Below are positions 24,595 through 33,453 of a stretch of DNA of 64,000 nt, piece by piece; within the stretch, counting starts at the first letter, position 1; each line of letters opens with the position of its first letter. The translations under genes were made by a program, and so were the position numbers. The DNA lies in the NCBI GenBank assembly GCA_903895725.1, contig CAITUV010000054.1, positions 1 to 64,000 of the forward strand, read 5' to 3'. A model generated the notes under the pieces. That model was given only the letters and a program-made list of their open reading frames with translations. It was not told the DNA's origin and made no database searches. Source of the DNA: an uncultured Myxococcales bacterium. Lineage in GTDB: Bacteria; Myxococcota_A; UBA9042; CAIXZC01.

Positions 24595-26139
24595 ATGGCA
24601 CTGTTGGGCAAGCTGCTGGTGGACCGGGGAATCCTGTCGGCGGATCAACTCAAGGATGCGCTCCAGGCCCAGGATCGTCTGACTGCGTTGGGTCTCGAGA
24701 AACTCCTGGGTGACCTCTTGATCGCCAAGGGCTATGCGACGCCCGATCAGATTCGGGAGGTTCTGGAGGAGCAGCAGAAGCACGTAGTCGTCTGCGGCGG
24801 TTGCCGCGTGCAGTTCAACATCCGCTCCCAGGACATCGGCACGGCCATGCCGTGCCCCCGATGCGGCCGGAACGTGAATGTCCCGCAGGAGCTGACCGAC
24901 TTCAACGTGGCCGCCCCGGTGGAGCCGACCTATATCGACCCGGGCCCCGCACCGCTCGTCTACCTCGTGGTGAAGAGCTACGACGGCGAGGATGACGCCT
25001 ACCCGCTGCGGGAGGGGGAGAAGGTGACGCTCGGTACCGACTCGGAATGCCGGGTTCGGTTCGAGGGCGAGGGGGTCGAGCCGTTCCACGCTGAGATCAC
25101 CGTGATCCAGTCGACCGTGGTCATCTCGGACCGTTCGAGCCGCGAAGGGCTCTACATCAACGGCCGCAGGGTCTCGTCGTGCATCCTGAGGGTGGGAGAC
25201 CTGGTTCTCCTCGGCCGGCAGCCGATCATGTTGAGCCCCGGGCTCCCGTCAGGCCGGGATCCCCTGTACGAAGGGCAACGGGAAAGCCTCCTTGAGGCCG
25301 ACCCCACGTCGCTCGTGGGCCGGACGCTGGGCAAGTTCCGCTTCGTTCGCGTCCTCGGCATGGGCGGCATGGCCGTGGTGCTCCTGGCCGACCAGCTCCC
25401 GCTGAACCGCCCCGTTGCGGTCAAGGTTCTTCGCAAGGAAATGGTTCCCAATCGCCGCGCGGTCGATCGGTTCATCCGCGAAGCCCTGGCCGGGGCCAGG
25501 CTCAATCACCACAACATCGTCCAGACCTACGATGCCGGGACGCTCGGCGGGCTGATGTACATCTCCATGGAGCTCGTCGAGGGAGAAGACGTGGGGATGT
25601 GGATCAAGCGCTTCGGCCACCTGCCGGTCGGTCTGGCGCTGAGCATCTCCGTCCAGGTGGCGCTGGCGCTCGAGTTTGCGCACCAGCACGGAGTCATCCA
25701 CCGGGACGTCAAGCCGTCGAACATCATGTTCACCCCGGATGGTCGCGTGAAGCTGCTCGACCTGGGCATTGCCAAGGTGCTGCGCGAGAACGCGCCGGAA
25801 GGCAAGAAGATGGGGATCGGAACGCTCGTGTACATGCCGCCCGAGCAGACCCGGGATGCGGCCACGGTCGACCATCGTGCCGACATCTACTCGCTCGGCG
25901 CCACGCTGTACAAGATGCTGGTCGGCCAGGCTCCCTTCAAGAACAAGGAGGTCGAAGGAATGGTCCGGTCGATCCGCCGCGATCCGCTCCCCGACCCGAG
26001 AACGTTCGTCCCCGAGATCCCCTCCCGAGTCGTCGATATCCTCAATGTTGCCATGGCCAAGGATCCTGCGCACCGTCACCAGTCCATGAAAGAGCTCCAG
26101 GAAGATCTCGTGACGGCGTGGAATCAGCTCCAGGAGTAG
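24595..26139 (+). CDS. serine/threonine kinase with MshEN, zinc-ribbon and FHA modules
   Basis: 514 residues from ATG 24595 (GAGGT site). Order: two MshEN half-repeats (LGKLLVDRGILS, LGDLLIAKGYAT; residues 4-60), a CGGC/CPRC zinc ribbon (67-90), an FHA domain (about 122-215: LGTDSECRV, HAEI, LYINGRRV), then a Hanks-type kinase (246-505) with glycine loop LGMGGMA, Lys277, HRDVKPSN (369-376), DLG in place of DFG and PEQ of the activation segment. No transmembrane helix, so cytosolic. MshEN domains in type II secretion and pilus ATPases can bind cyclic-di-GMP, so second-messenger control of the kinase is a testable inference. FHA points to phosphothreonine binding, perhaps of itself. Confidence 0.85.
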   Translation: MALLGKLLVDRGILSADQLKDALQAQDRLTALGLEKLLGDLLIAKGYATPDQIREVLEEQQKHVVVCGGCRVQFNIRSQDIGTAMPCPRCGRNVNVPQELTDFNVAAPVEPTYIDPGPAPLVYLVVKSYDGEDDAYPLREGEKVTLGTDSECRVRFEGEGVEPFHAEITVIQSTVVISDRSSREGLYINGRRVSSCILRVGDLVLLGRQPIMLSPGLPSGRDPLYEGQRESLLEADPTSLVGRTLGKFRFVRVLGMGGMAVVLLADQLPLNRPVAVKVLRKEMVPNRRAVDRFIREALAGARLNHHNIVQTYDAGTLGGLMYISMELVEGEDVGMWIKRFGHLPVGLALSISVQVALALEFAHQHGVIHRDVKPSNIMFTPDGRVKLLDLGIAKVLRENAPEGKKMGIGTLVYMPPEQTRDAATVDHRADIYSLGATLYKMLVGQAPFKNKEVEGMVRSIRRDPLPDPRTFVPEIPSRVVDILNVAMAKDPAHRHQSMKELQEDLVTAWNQLQE

Positions 26140-26191
26140 TCAGCAAACGCCCAGCGGGTGGCGCCAGCACGGTCCGCCCGTTCCGCGAGTC

Positions 26192-26827
26192 TCAGCCCCG
26201 GACGCGAACGAACGCAGGTGCCACTCCGAAGCCGAGTGCGGACCAGAACAGCAGGAACCGAACCGCATCCTCCAGGTAGGCCCTGGAATCCATCCCGGCC
26301 ACTCGGTTGTAAATGCCGCAGATGAGCCTCTCGTTGATGTCGGATGCCAGCGCAGTCATCTCGTCCGGCTCGAGCTCGAAGTGCACCTGGTCGGTGATCG
26401 GATCGTCGCCCAGGATGGAGGGCAGGGGCGTGAGATCGAACTGGCACGGGATACCGGAGACCCCCGGGTGGCCGGACCGCCCCCGGCAGGACGAGCAATC
26501 GTGCTGCCCCCCCATGAGGCCCAGGAAATCATCGAACGGGATCCTCCCGGATACCCCCCGTTCCTCGAACAGCCGCTTCACCTGCTCGACCCACCCTTCC
26601 CGGGTCGACAGCCGGGGCGTACCGGCGGCCTCGCAAGGAGAGACTGCGCACTCCTCCATCTTCCCCTGGAGCTCGATGAGACGCTTCTTCTGGGCCTCGG
26701 TCATCCGGTTCGGGGCCACTTCCAGCAGCGCATCCAGCGAGAGGATCTCGCCGGCAAGCCGCTCCACCACGTCGCGACGCTCCTCCCGAACCCGGGGCAC
26801 CAGCTCCCATTCCATCCGTTCCTGCAT
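26192..26827 (-). CDS. hypothetical protein, cysteine-containing
   Basis: 211 residues from ATG 26825-26827 with a GAGGGG site. Helical N-terminal half (MERLAGEIL-type amphipathic segments), a central Cys cluster (CSSC then IPCQF), and a mixed C-terminal half ending in a hydrophobic stretch FLLFWSALGFGV. No family recognised. Two Cys pairs could bind metal. Convergent with the kinase gene, divergent from the nucleoside kinase gene. Confidence 0.6.
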   Translation of the reverse strand: MQERMEWELVPRVREERRDVVERLAGEILSLDALLEVAPNRMTEAQKKRLIELQGKMEECAVSPCEAAGTPRLSTREGWVEQVKRLFEERGVSGRIPFDDFLGLMGGQHDCSSCRGRSGHPGVSGIPCQFDLTPLPSILGDDPITDQVHFELEPDEMTALASDINERLICGIYNRVAGMDSRAYLEDAVRFLLFWSALGFGVAPAFVRVRG

Positions 26828-26972
26828 GCTCCCCTCGCCAACCCGTTTCAGGATAGAAGAATCGAGGGCTGCGGACAAGGGGCAAGTCGCCGGTACCGCA
26901 TAACGAGGGAAGCCCGTCGGCCCGAGCCTGCCCGGAGCGAAAGCCGGCATGCGGCCCTGCGCGACCCGCGCT

Positions 26973-27001
26973 TGCGGCACCTCACCTCGTCTGCTAAGGT
27001 G
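26973..27001 (+). promoter_or_regulatory. sigma70-like promoter of the nucleoside kinase gene
   Basis: TTGCGG (26973-26978), 17 bp, TAAGGT (26996-27001), 24 bp upstream of the ATG at 27026. Confidence 0.5.
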
Positions 27002-27025
27002 ACCGATAGCCAGGGAGAGAACGAC

Positions 27026-28354
27026 ATGGTCAAAGCCCATTTCACTCACGTCGCCAAGCGCACCGGGGAGCTCGTTCCGTTCGACTCGGAGCGCATCATG
27101 TTCGCCATCTACAAGGCAGCGGCGTCGGTCGGAGGCAGGGACTTGCGACGTGCCCGGCGCCTCGGGGAGCGGGTGGTCATGCTGCTCGAAGACCGCTTTC
27201 CAGCGGAGGCCGCCCCCCCCGTCGAGACCATCCAGGATACCATCGAGGAGGTCCTGATCACTGCGGGCCACGTCCAGACCGCACGCTCGTTCATCGTGTA
27301 CCGCGAGAATCGCCGCCTCGCCCGGGAGCAGAGCACCGGCGCCTCCCGCGCCCCCCACGGCCCCGTCCCCTACCGCGTCCTGTGGGAGACGCTGGCGTGG
27401 AACGTGAACCATGGCTGCTCGACACTGGCCGGCCTCAACCAGGCGATTGCCGACGGGACCGTCGACGACATGATCTGCGAGAGCGAGTGCCGCTTCGACA
27501 AGGAGCTCGATGCCATCGCAGACCAGATTGCAGCCAAGCAGGATACGGTGAAGCTCGTCATCGTGGCCGGCCCTTCCTCGTCGGGCAAGACCACGACCAC
27601 GAACCGACTCTCGGGGAAGCTCCAGGAGCGAGGGCTCGAGCTGGTTGCCATCAGCGTCGACAACTACTTCCGCGACCTGGCGTTCCAGCCGCAGGACATC
27701 CGGGGAGACTACGACTACGAGACCCCTGAAGCCATCGACCTCCCGCTCTTCAACGAGCACCTCGAGGATCTCCTGGCCGGCAAGAAAATCGAGTCCCCTC
27801 AGTTCGATTTCCATCGAGGGCGACGCATCGAAGAGACGGTCCCGATCCGACTCAAGAAGGGGCAGCTCGCTCTCATCGACACGCTGCACGGACTCTACAA
27901 GGGGCTGACCGAGCGCATCCCGGACGAGCTCAAGTACAAGGTGTACATCGAGGCGCTCGTGCAGGTCATGGATCATAGGGGCGAGTGGGTGAAGTTCACC
28001 GACGTCCGCCTCCTGCGCCGTATGGCCCGCGACCGCGTGCATCGCAACGTGACCCCCTTCCAGACGCTCGACCACTGGCACTACGTCCGCCGGAGCGAGA
28101 AGAAGCACATCATCCCCTACCTCGGGGATGCGGACTTCGTGCTCAACGGGAGCTTCCCGTATGAGATTCCCCTGTACCGCCATCTCCTGTTCGACTTCTT
28201 CGAGCAGTACCTGGCCGGGACTCAGACGACCGAGGATGGGCGTGAACGGGCCGAGCGGGTCCGCCAGATGCTGGCCGGAGTGGTGGCCATGAAGGATCGC
28301 CCCTCGATTCCGCTCAGCTCGATTGTCCGGGAGTTTATCGGAGGGGCCGCATGA
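27026..28354 (+). CDS. ATP-cone domain nucleoside (uridine-like) kinase
   Basis: 442 residues from ATG 27026 (AGGGAGA site). Residues about 5-100 form an ATP-cone domain, the nucleotide sensor of ribonucleotide reductases and NrdR (opens KRTGELVPFDSERI). A linker leads to a PRK/uridine-kinase P-loop domain with Walker A GPSSSGKTT near 180 and the substrate segment SVDNYFRD. Expected to phosphorylate uridine/cytidine or a related nucleoside with control by ATP/dATP through the cone; the substrate is not proven by sequence. Stop overlaps the next ATG (ATGA). Confidence 0.8.
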   Translation: MVKAHFTHVAKRTGELVPFDSERIMFAIYKAAASVGGRDLRRARRLGERVVMLLEDRFPAEAAPPVETIQDTIEEVLITAGHVQTARSFIVYRENRRLAREQSTGASRAPHGPVPYRVLWETLAWNVNHGCSTLAGLNQAIADGTVDDMICESECRFDKELDAIADQIAAKQDTVKLVIVAGPSSSGKTTTTNRLSGKLQERGLELVAISVDNYFRDLAFQPQDIRGDYDYETPEAIDLPLFNEHLEDLLAGKKIESPQFDFHRGRRIEETVPIRLKKGQLALIDTLHGLYKGLTERIPDELKYKVYIEALVQVMDHRGEWVKFTDVRLLRRMARDRVHRNVTPFQTLDHWHYVRRSEKKHIIPYLGDADFVLNGSFPYEIPLYRHLLFDFFEQYLAGTQTTEDGRERAERVRQMLAGVVAMKDRPSIPLSSIVREFIGGAA

Positions 28355-28923
28355 CCCTTCCCGGCCCGTTGGACCGGCTCATCCGGGACAGGGCAGCGGC
28401 CGACGGCCTCCAGATCGCGTATCGCCCCAGCCCGAACTTCGACGAACGGCGGTTAAAGCGCTTTCCCGACGTGCTGGTGATTCACTACACGGCGCTCCCG
28501 CTCGAGGAATCGCTCTCCCACCTCACCCGCACGAGCCCCGGGGTCAGCACGCACTTCGTGATCGGCCGGGGCGGAGAGCTGTTCCAGCTCGTCTCTGCCG
28601 ATCATCGGGCGTGGCACGCCGGCAAGAGCCTCTTTGGCGGCCTCGACGACGTGAACAGCCGCAGCATCGGGATCGACCTCGTCTTCGTGCCCGACCAGGA
28701 AGACGGCTACACGCCCAGGCAGCTGGAGATCCTGCTTTCCCTGTGCCGGGTGCTGCTCCGCACTCTCCCCATCCGGGGAGACGGCATCGTCGGGCATGAG
28801 CACGTGGCGATTCCTCACGGGCGCAAATCGGACCCGGGGCGCTGGCTCGATTGGAGCTGGCTGTACGAGAGCCTCGGCCTGGGCACGGCCCCCGAGTTCC
28901 TCACGAATCCGGTTCGGCTCTGA
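28351..28923 (+). CDS. AmpD-like N-acetylmuramoyl-L-alanine amidase
   Basis: 190 residues, amidase_2 family. Zinc ligands fit His in VIHYTAL, His in IVGHEHVA and Asp in RKSDPG; the catalytic-site Glu of AmpD is replaced by Asp in SIGIDLVF. No signal peptide, so a cytosolic enzyme recycling anhydro-muropeptides is most likely. The ATG lies in the stop of the nucleoside kinase gene (ATGA), so the two are coupled. Confidence 0.82.
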   Translation: MTLPGPLDRLIRDRAAADGLQIAYRPSPNFDERRLKRFPDVLVIHYTALPLEESLSHLTRTSPGVSTHFVIGRGGELFQLVSADHRAWHAGKSLFGGLDDVNSRSIGIDLVFVPDQEDGYTPRQLEILLSLCRVLLRTLPIRGDGIVGHEHVAIPHGRKSDPGRWLDWSWLYESLGLGTAPEFLTNPVRL

Positions 28924-28950
28924 ACGGTTGCCGGACCGTCTCTCCGGTGC

Positions 28951-29715
28951 CTACCGGCCGGCCTCGACAGGAAACAGCCCGAGACCGTTGGCCACCGGAA
29001 CACCCGTGACCAGGCCGGCCGCATCGCCCGGGATGACCAGCTGGGTAGATGACCCGCCGTCGAGGTTCATCAGCTGGACCGCGCCCAGGTGCTCCTTCAT
29101 GAAGGTGGCCACGTCGGTGTGGGCGATCGGGAAGGGAAAGGACGCCACCAGGATGCGCCCTTGCGAGTCCGCGCCGAGCACGGTCCGTCGAGCCCGACGT
29201 CGGTCCGACGGCTTCTTCTTCTTTCCGTCCGCAATCAGCATGGGCGTGGACTGGACGGCGAACCGCACCTCGTGGTCCACGTCGACCTCGGAGGCGAAGG
29301 CCTTTGGTCCGGTCACGTGCGCCTGCCCCCTGGAGTCGATCCAGAACACCCCCCAGCTCACCTTCTTCAATCGCTGCAGCACCTTGCCCGACGACACGAT
29401 CAGCCCGATGGGGCGATCGGTCTCGGCCTCAAAGAACGAAGCGTTGACGCAGGCGACGGCATCGGAGCACCCGCTCATGGCATCCACCGTGCTCAACGTT
29501 CTGCCGGCGGGCGGCGACACATACCGCAGCTCCACCTCACCCGGGGAGAACCTCAGGACATGGACCCGGAACAGCCCCAGCGTGCCATAGGAGTAGGTGA
29601 GAAGCTGCGCCCCCGCCTTCAGCGTCCTGACGGCCACGGGCTCACGCGAGTCGGCGGCCGAAATCCCGGCAGCAAGCAGTGCCACCAGCGAAAGGCGGAA
29701 GAAAGGCATCGTCAC
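28951..29715 (-). CDS. exported phosphodiester glycosidase (NAGPA family)
   Basis: 254 residues. GTG start overlaps the mtnA stop (GTGA); an ATG two codons later is also possible. Sec signal peptide (LSLVALLAAGISAAD). The domain matches the NAGPA/DUF2233 phosphodiester glycosidase family, with VNASFFEAET and the diagnostic NLDGGSSTQL. Likely periplasmic, acting on a GlcNAc-phosphodiester or related link. Genomic link to mtnA is positional only. Confidence 0.78.
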   Translation of the reverse strand: MTMPFFRLSLVALLAAGISAADSREPVAVRTLKAGAQLLTYSYGTLGLFRVHVLRFSPGEVELRYVSPPAGRTLSTVDAMSGCSDAVACVNASFFEAETDRPIGLIVSSGKVLQRLKKVSWGVFWIDSRGQAHVTGPKAFASEVDVDHEVRFAVQSTPMLIADGKKKKPSDRRRARRTVLGADSQGRILVASFPFPIAHTDVATFMKEHLGAVQLMNLDGGSSTQLVIPGDAAGLVTGVPVANGLGLFPVEAGR

Positions 29716-30752
29716 AGCCCCTTGCAGAGCTTGGGAAGGCTGTCGGCAAACGGCGGAGTCGCGATGCCGGCCTGGGTGATGATCGACGTGATGAGACCGG
29801 CGGGCGTCACGTCGAACGCCGGGTTCCTGGCGGGCACGCCGACGGGGGCCAGCAGGTTGCCTCCCAGTCGCGTCACCTCGTCCATTCCCCGCTCCTCGAT
29901 GGGGATGTCCTTGCCGTCCGCAAGAGACAGGTCCACGGTCGAGTAGGGTGCAGCGATGTGGAACGGTACCTTGTGCTCACGAGCCACGAGGGCCAGGTCG
30001 TATGTGCCGATCTTGTTGGCCGTGTCCCCGTTGGCAGCGATGCGGTCCGCCCCGACGATCACGCGGTCCACCCGTCCGGTCTTCATCAGCCAGGCTGCAG
30101 AGCCGTCCGGAATCACGGTCACGTCGATGCCGTCCCGGGAAAGCTCCCAGGCGGTGAGACGGGCCCCCTGGAGCAGCGGCCGGGTCTCCCGGGCCAGCAC
30201 CTTCACCCTGCGCCCCGCCTCCACGGCTGCCCGGATGACCCCAAGGGCCGTGCCGTAACCGGCCGTTGCCAGCGCACCGGCGTTGCAGTGGGTCATGATG
30301 GTCTCGCCGTCGGCGATCAGGGTGGCCCCATGCCGTCCCATCTCGCGGCACATCCGGACGTCCTCGACTCGGATGGCCTCGGCTTCTGCAAACAGTGCCG
30401 CCGCCCGCTGGCCCGGAGCCAGCCCGGCCACCCGGATGGTCTGGGTGCGTATCCGCTCCAGGGCCCAGAACAGGTTCACGGCCGTGGGACGGGTTGCTGC
30501 CAGTCGGGAGATGGCCTGCTCCATTCCGTCGAGGAACGCCGCCGCCCCCCCGGCAAGGGGCTTTGCCGCCAGCGCCGCACCGAAGGCCGCCACCACGCCG
30601 ATGAGCGGGGCGCCCCGGACCTGCATCGTCTTGATCGCCACCTCGACGTCCGAAGACGTCCGGCACTCGAACCATTTCTCTTCACCGGGCAGAAGCGTCT
30701 GATCCAGCACCAGCACCCTGCCTTCCTCAATCCGGATAGGCTCCACACTCAT
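29712..30752 (-). CDS. mtnA: S-methyl-5-thioribose-1-phosphate isomerase
   Basis: 346 residues, normal length for MtnA, which converts methylthioribose-1-phosphate to methylthioribulose-1-phosphate in methionine salvage. Motifs: MQVRGAPLIG, catalytic Cys in THCNAGALAT, catalytic Asp in GADRIAANGDTANKIGT, and the C-terminal NPAFDVTPAGLIT. No other salvage genes are nearby. Followed by an overlapping phosphodiester glycosidase gene. Confidence 0.95.
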   Translation of the reverse strand: MSVEPIRIEEGRVLVLDQTLLPGEEKWFECRTSSDVEVAIKTMQVRGAPLIGVVAAFGAALAAKPLAGGAAAFLDGMEQAISRLAATRPTAVNLFWALERIRTQTIRVAGLAPGQRAAALFAEAEAIRVEDVRMCREMGRHGATLIADGETIMTHCNAGALATAGYGTALGVIRAAVEAGRRVKVLARETRPLLQGARLTAWELSRDGIDVTVIPDGSAAWLMKTGRVDRVIVGADRIAANGDTANKIGTYDLALVAREHKVPFHIAAPYSTVDLSLADGKDIPIEERGMDEVTRLGGNLLAPVGVPARNPAFDVTPAGLITSIITQAGIATPPFADSLPKLCKGL

Positions 30753-30807
30753 CCAACTACCTCAACTAGCATGCCTGATTAAAGCGGCCTGATGCCCTGC
30801 TTTCCCT

Positions 30808-32841
30808 CTACTTCCCGAGAGTCCCCTTGGCGCCGACCAGAGCGCTCTTGAGGAGCCCCACCCACAGCTTCTGGCAGGCGGCATCCTGGAACGCCACGAA
30901 ATGTCCCTGCCCCTTGTACTGCGCCAGGGCCGCGGTGACCGCCTCTCCCTGCGCCGTGGTCACGTTCCCTACCGCAGGAAGGGACTGTGTTGCAAGTCCC
31001 TTGAGCGCAAACCCCGGATGGGCGTGGACAAGCGGGGCAAGCGGAGGCATCCCTCCGGCGATGGCCTGGTTGTCGGTGGTGACGGCCGGCGTGTAGGGGT
31101 CATCCACCCCTTCGGTCAGCAGCACCGGGATGGCCTGTCCCGCCAGCCGCTCACCGAAGTAGAACGGGCTGTAGTTGATCGGGTCGCTCACGTCGACCAG
31201 CATCTGGGCGATGGTGATGGCCGGGTGGAAAAGCGTGAACTCGTCGTCGTACTCGAGGGCCAGCAGCTTCTCCATGGCTGCCTTGATATCCACGTTGACC
31301 CCCGAGTCAATCTGCTTGCGGAGCAGGATCGTGTAGGCAAGCCCGCCGCCCGAGCCCGAAAGCACCGCCGCCTTGATCTCATCCTGGACCGCCACGTAGA
31401 GAGACCCGGTCAGCCCTCCCTGCGAATGCCCGAAGAACCCCATCCGGTCCGCGTTGAAGGTGATTTCCTGGCCCGCGGTATGGACCGTGAGCCCCTCGAC
31501 GAAGCGGGCAAGCGACACCGAGTCCAGTGCCGCCTGGCGAAACAGGCTCCTGGCTCCATCCGGGTTCGTGAAATTGAACGAGTAGTACTCGACGTCGATG
31601 GGTGGACCGGTGTACCGGTCGCCGTGCAGCGGCTGATCGATGCTGATCACCGCAAGGCCTGACTTGGTCATCAGGTTGGCCTCGGTTCCCATGCAGCTCT
31701 TGTAGCTCCCGCCGGTCCCGTGCGAGCACATGACGACGGGCCACCCCCCGACCGGCTTGGGCCCCTTGGGCACGGCCAACGCGAACGTGATGGTCTCGGA
31801 CCACTGGACGACGGGCTTTCCGTCGCCATCAAACAGGATGGCCCCGCCTTCCTTGTAGGGCGGTTCCCCCGTCTGAAAATTCGGCGCTTTGTACTTCCCC
31901 ACGAAGTAGAGGTAGTCGTTCCCGGTGGCCTTGGCCTCGACTGGCCCGACGGCCTCCACCACGCCCTCCTCACGGATAAAGCGGGCAGCCTGCTCCATTT
32001 CCCGGGTGGGATTGGCCGTCGTGAACACCGTGGCCACGGCCACGTCGGGGGCCGAGATGCCCCCTGTCTGGTCGAGCCAGGAGCGCAGCGGAGCCAGCAG
32101 GGAGTAAAGCGGAGAACCGACATCTCCGTCGAGCGCCTCGGCCACGACCGGAGTGGGCCCCAGGTGGCGCCCCTGGCCATCCTTCAGCCGGCGCGTCACG
32201 ACGCATGCGTACTTCTGCGCCGGCCGCATCGGGAACCCGCCGAGCGGACGCACCGCCAGGAGGTAAGGCTCGAGGTAGTAGCCGTCCACCGGCGCTTCCC
32301 GGTCCCAGTACCAGCTCTCCAGCGGAATCATCTCGCCCAGGTACGGCGAGCCCTCGGTCACATTGACCAGCAGAATGGGCGAGTCGATCGACAGGGTGTC
32401 CTCGACTGCAGGCAGCGCATCGGGGTCGAGGGGCTCCTCGAATCGGAAGTAGATCGCACCGTTGGGCGAAAAGCCGTCCAGCCGCTTCTCGGCCACCGCC
32501 ACGTAGTCGTCCAGGAGGTCCAGGCCGAACGGGTTGGGGAAGCCGTCCAGGTTCACGCGGCCGTCCACGGTGTAACGGAGATCGCTCGGGAACGGCTGAT
32601 CGAAGAAGCCGGCTGCCGGAAGTTCGAAGAGGGCCTGTGCTCCGGGCTCCCCGGGGTAGTCAGGCTGCGGGTCGGCGATCTCTCCCACGGTCTCGCTGGC
32701 ATCGGAGACGCCGGAATCGGCCGTGCCGGAAGAATCCACGGCAGCGTCGGAACCCCCGCCGCCCGTGCCACCCGACCCGTCACACGACGCCAACAGCACG
32801 ATCAGGACGAGAACCTGGAAATGCTGGCCGGCCCCGCACAT
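30808..32841 (-). CDS. lipase-like alpha/beta-hydrolase lipoprotein
   Basis: 677 residues from ATG 32839-32841 (GAGGGGG site). Signal peptide with lipobox LLASC, then a Gly/Ser/Asp linker. Residues ~60-230 resemble the N-terminal domain of bacterial virulence-factor lipases (FPSDLRYTVDGRVNLDGFP). The C-terminal half is an alpha/beta-hydrolase with VVMCSHGTGG (oxyanion side) and nucleophile elbow GHSQGG; a DDPYTP segment and a late His (QGHFVAF) fit the rest of the triad. Probably a surface-anchored esterase or lipase; substrate unknown. Confidence 0.7.
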   Translation of the reverse strand: MCGAGQHFQVLVLIVLLASCDGSGGTGGGGSDAAVDSSGTADSGVSDASETVGEIADPQPDYPGEPGAQALFELPAAGFFDQPFPSDLRYTVDGRVNLDGFPNPFGLDLLDDYVAVAEKRLDGFSPNGAIYFRFEEPLDPDALPAVEDTLSIDSPILLVNVTEGSPYLGEMIPLESWYWDREAPVDGYYLEPYLLAVRPLGGFPMRPAQKYACVVTRRLKDGQGRHLGPTPVVAEALDGDVGSPLYSLLAPLRSWLDQTGGISAPDVAVATVFTTANPTREMEQAARFIREEGVVEAVGPVEAKATGNDYLYFVGKYKAPNFQTGEPPYKEGGAILFDGDGKPVVQWSETITFALAVPKGPKPVGGWPVVMCSHGTGGSYKSCMGTEANLMTKSGLAVISIDQPLHGDRYTGPPIDVEYYSFNFTNPDGARSLFRQAALDSVSLARFVEGLTVHTAGQEITFNADRMGFFGHSQGGLTGSLYVAVQDEIKAAVLSGSGGGLAYTILLRKQIDSGVNVDIKAAMEKLLALEYDDEFTLFHPAITIAQMLVDVSDPINYSPFYFGERLAGQAIPVLLTEGVDDPYTPAVTTDNQAIAGGMPPLAPLVHAHPGFALKGLATQSLPAVGNVTTAQGEAVTAALAQYKGQGHFVAFQDAACQKLWVGLLKSALVGAKGTLGK

Positions 32842-32902
32842 GGCTGCCCCCCTCGAAAGTCCGGACGGCATCATACCGGCATCATCCCGGGATGACAACC
32901 GT

Positions 32903-33445
32903 TCAGGGTGCGGAATCGGGCAGACGGGAGAGCGAGTCGTCCGGGCGGCGCGCCCAGAGAGCGAAGGCAAACAACAGGTCGGAAAGCCGGTTGAGGTACC
33001 GGGCGGCCCGGGGATCCCCCCGATCGACCAGTGCGTGGAAGCGCCTCTCGGCCCGACGACAGACGGTCCGAGCCACGTGCAGCCTGGCCTCCAGCTCGTT
33101 GTCTCCGGCGAGGATGAACCCCTCGATGGGGTGAGATGCAATCACGGAATCGATAGCCGACTCCATCCACGGGGGAGTGACCGCAAGCCGCTCCAGCCAG
33201 GCATCGTCTCCCGACGACACGTAGGCTCCCAACAGGATCAGGTCGTCCTGAATGGAGCTCGCCATCGATTTCAACGCAGCCCCGGAAGGCCCCATGGGAA
33301 CCGCCCCGGTCTTGACCAGCCCCAGGTGGGCGGAGAGCTCGTCGAGCGTCCCTCCGGCCTCGAACAGCGCATCGGTCTTCGAGCGCCGCTCGCCGCCCAG
33401 CGTGGCAGCCGTCCCCTTGTCCCCGGTTCGTGTGTAGATGACCAT
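32903..33445 (-). CDS. cob(I)alamin adenosyltransferase (PduO/MMAB type)
   Basis: 180 residues. PduO-type corrinoid adenosyltransferase motifs: YTRTGDKGTAATLGG (ATP site), GGTLDELSAHLG, RTVCRRAER and YLNRLSDLLF. Makes adenosylcobalamin from ATP and cob(I)alamin. ATG at 33443-33445, 8 nt after the outer-membrane protein gene, so probably cotranscribed with it. No B12-dependent enzyme lies in the window. Confidence 0.92.
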   Translation of the reverse strand: MVIYTRTGDKGTAATLGGERRSKTDALFEAGGTLDELSAHLGLVKTGAVPMGPSGAALKSMASSIQDDLILLGAYVSSGDDAWLERLAVTPPWMESAIDSVIASHPIEGFILAGDNELEARLHVARTVCRRAERRFHALVDRGDPRAARYLNRLSDLLFAFALWARRPDDSLSRLPDSAP

Positions 33446-33453
33446 GGCCCCGC

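Noticed and set aside
24481..25089. N-terminal extension of the universal stress protein by about 200 residues
   Set aside because: The extension is antisense to the kinase gene; the ATG at 24480 has a ribosome site and gives the normal Usp length.
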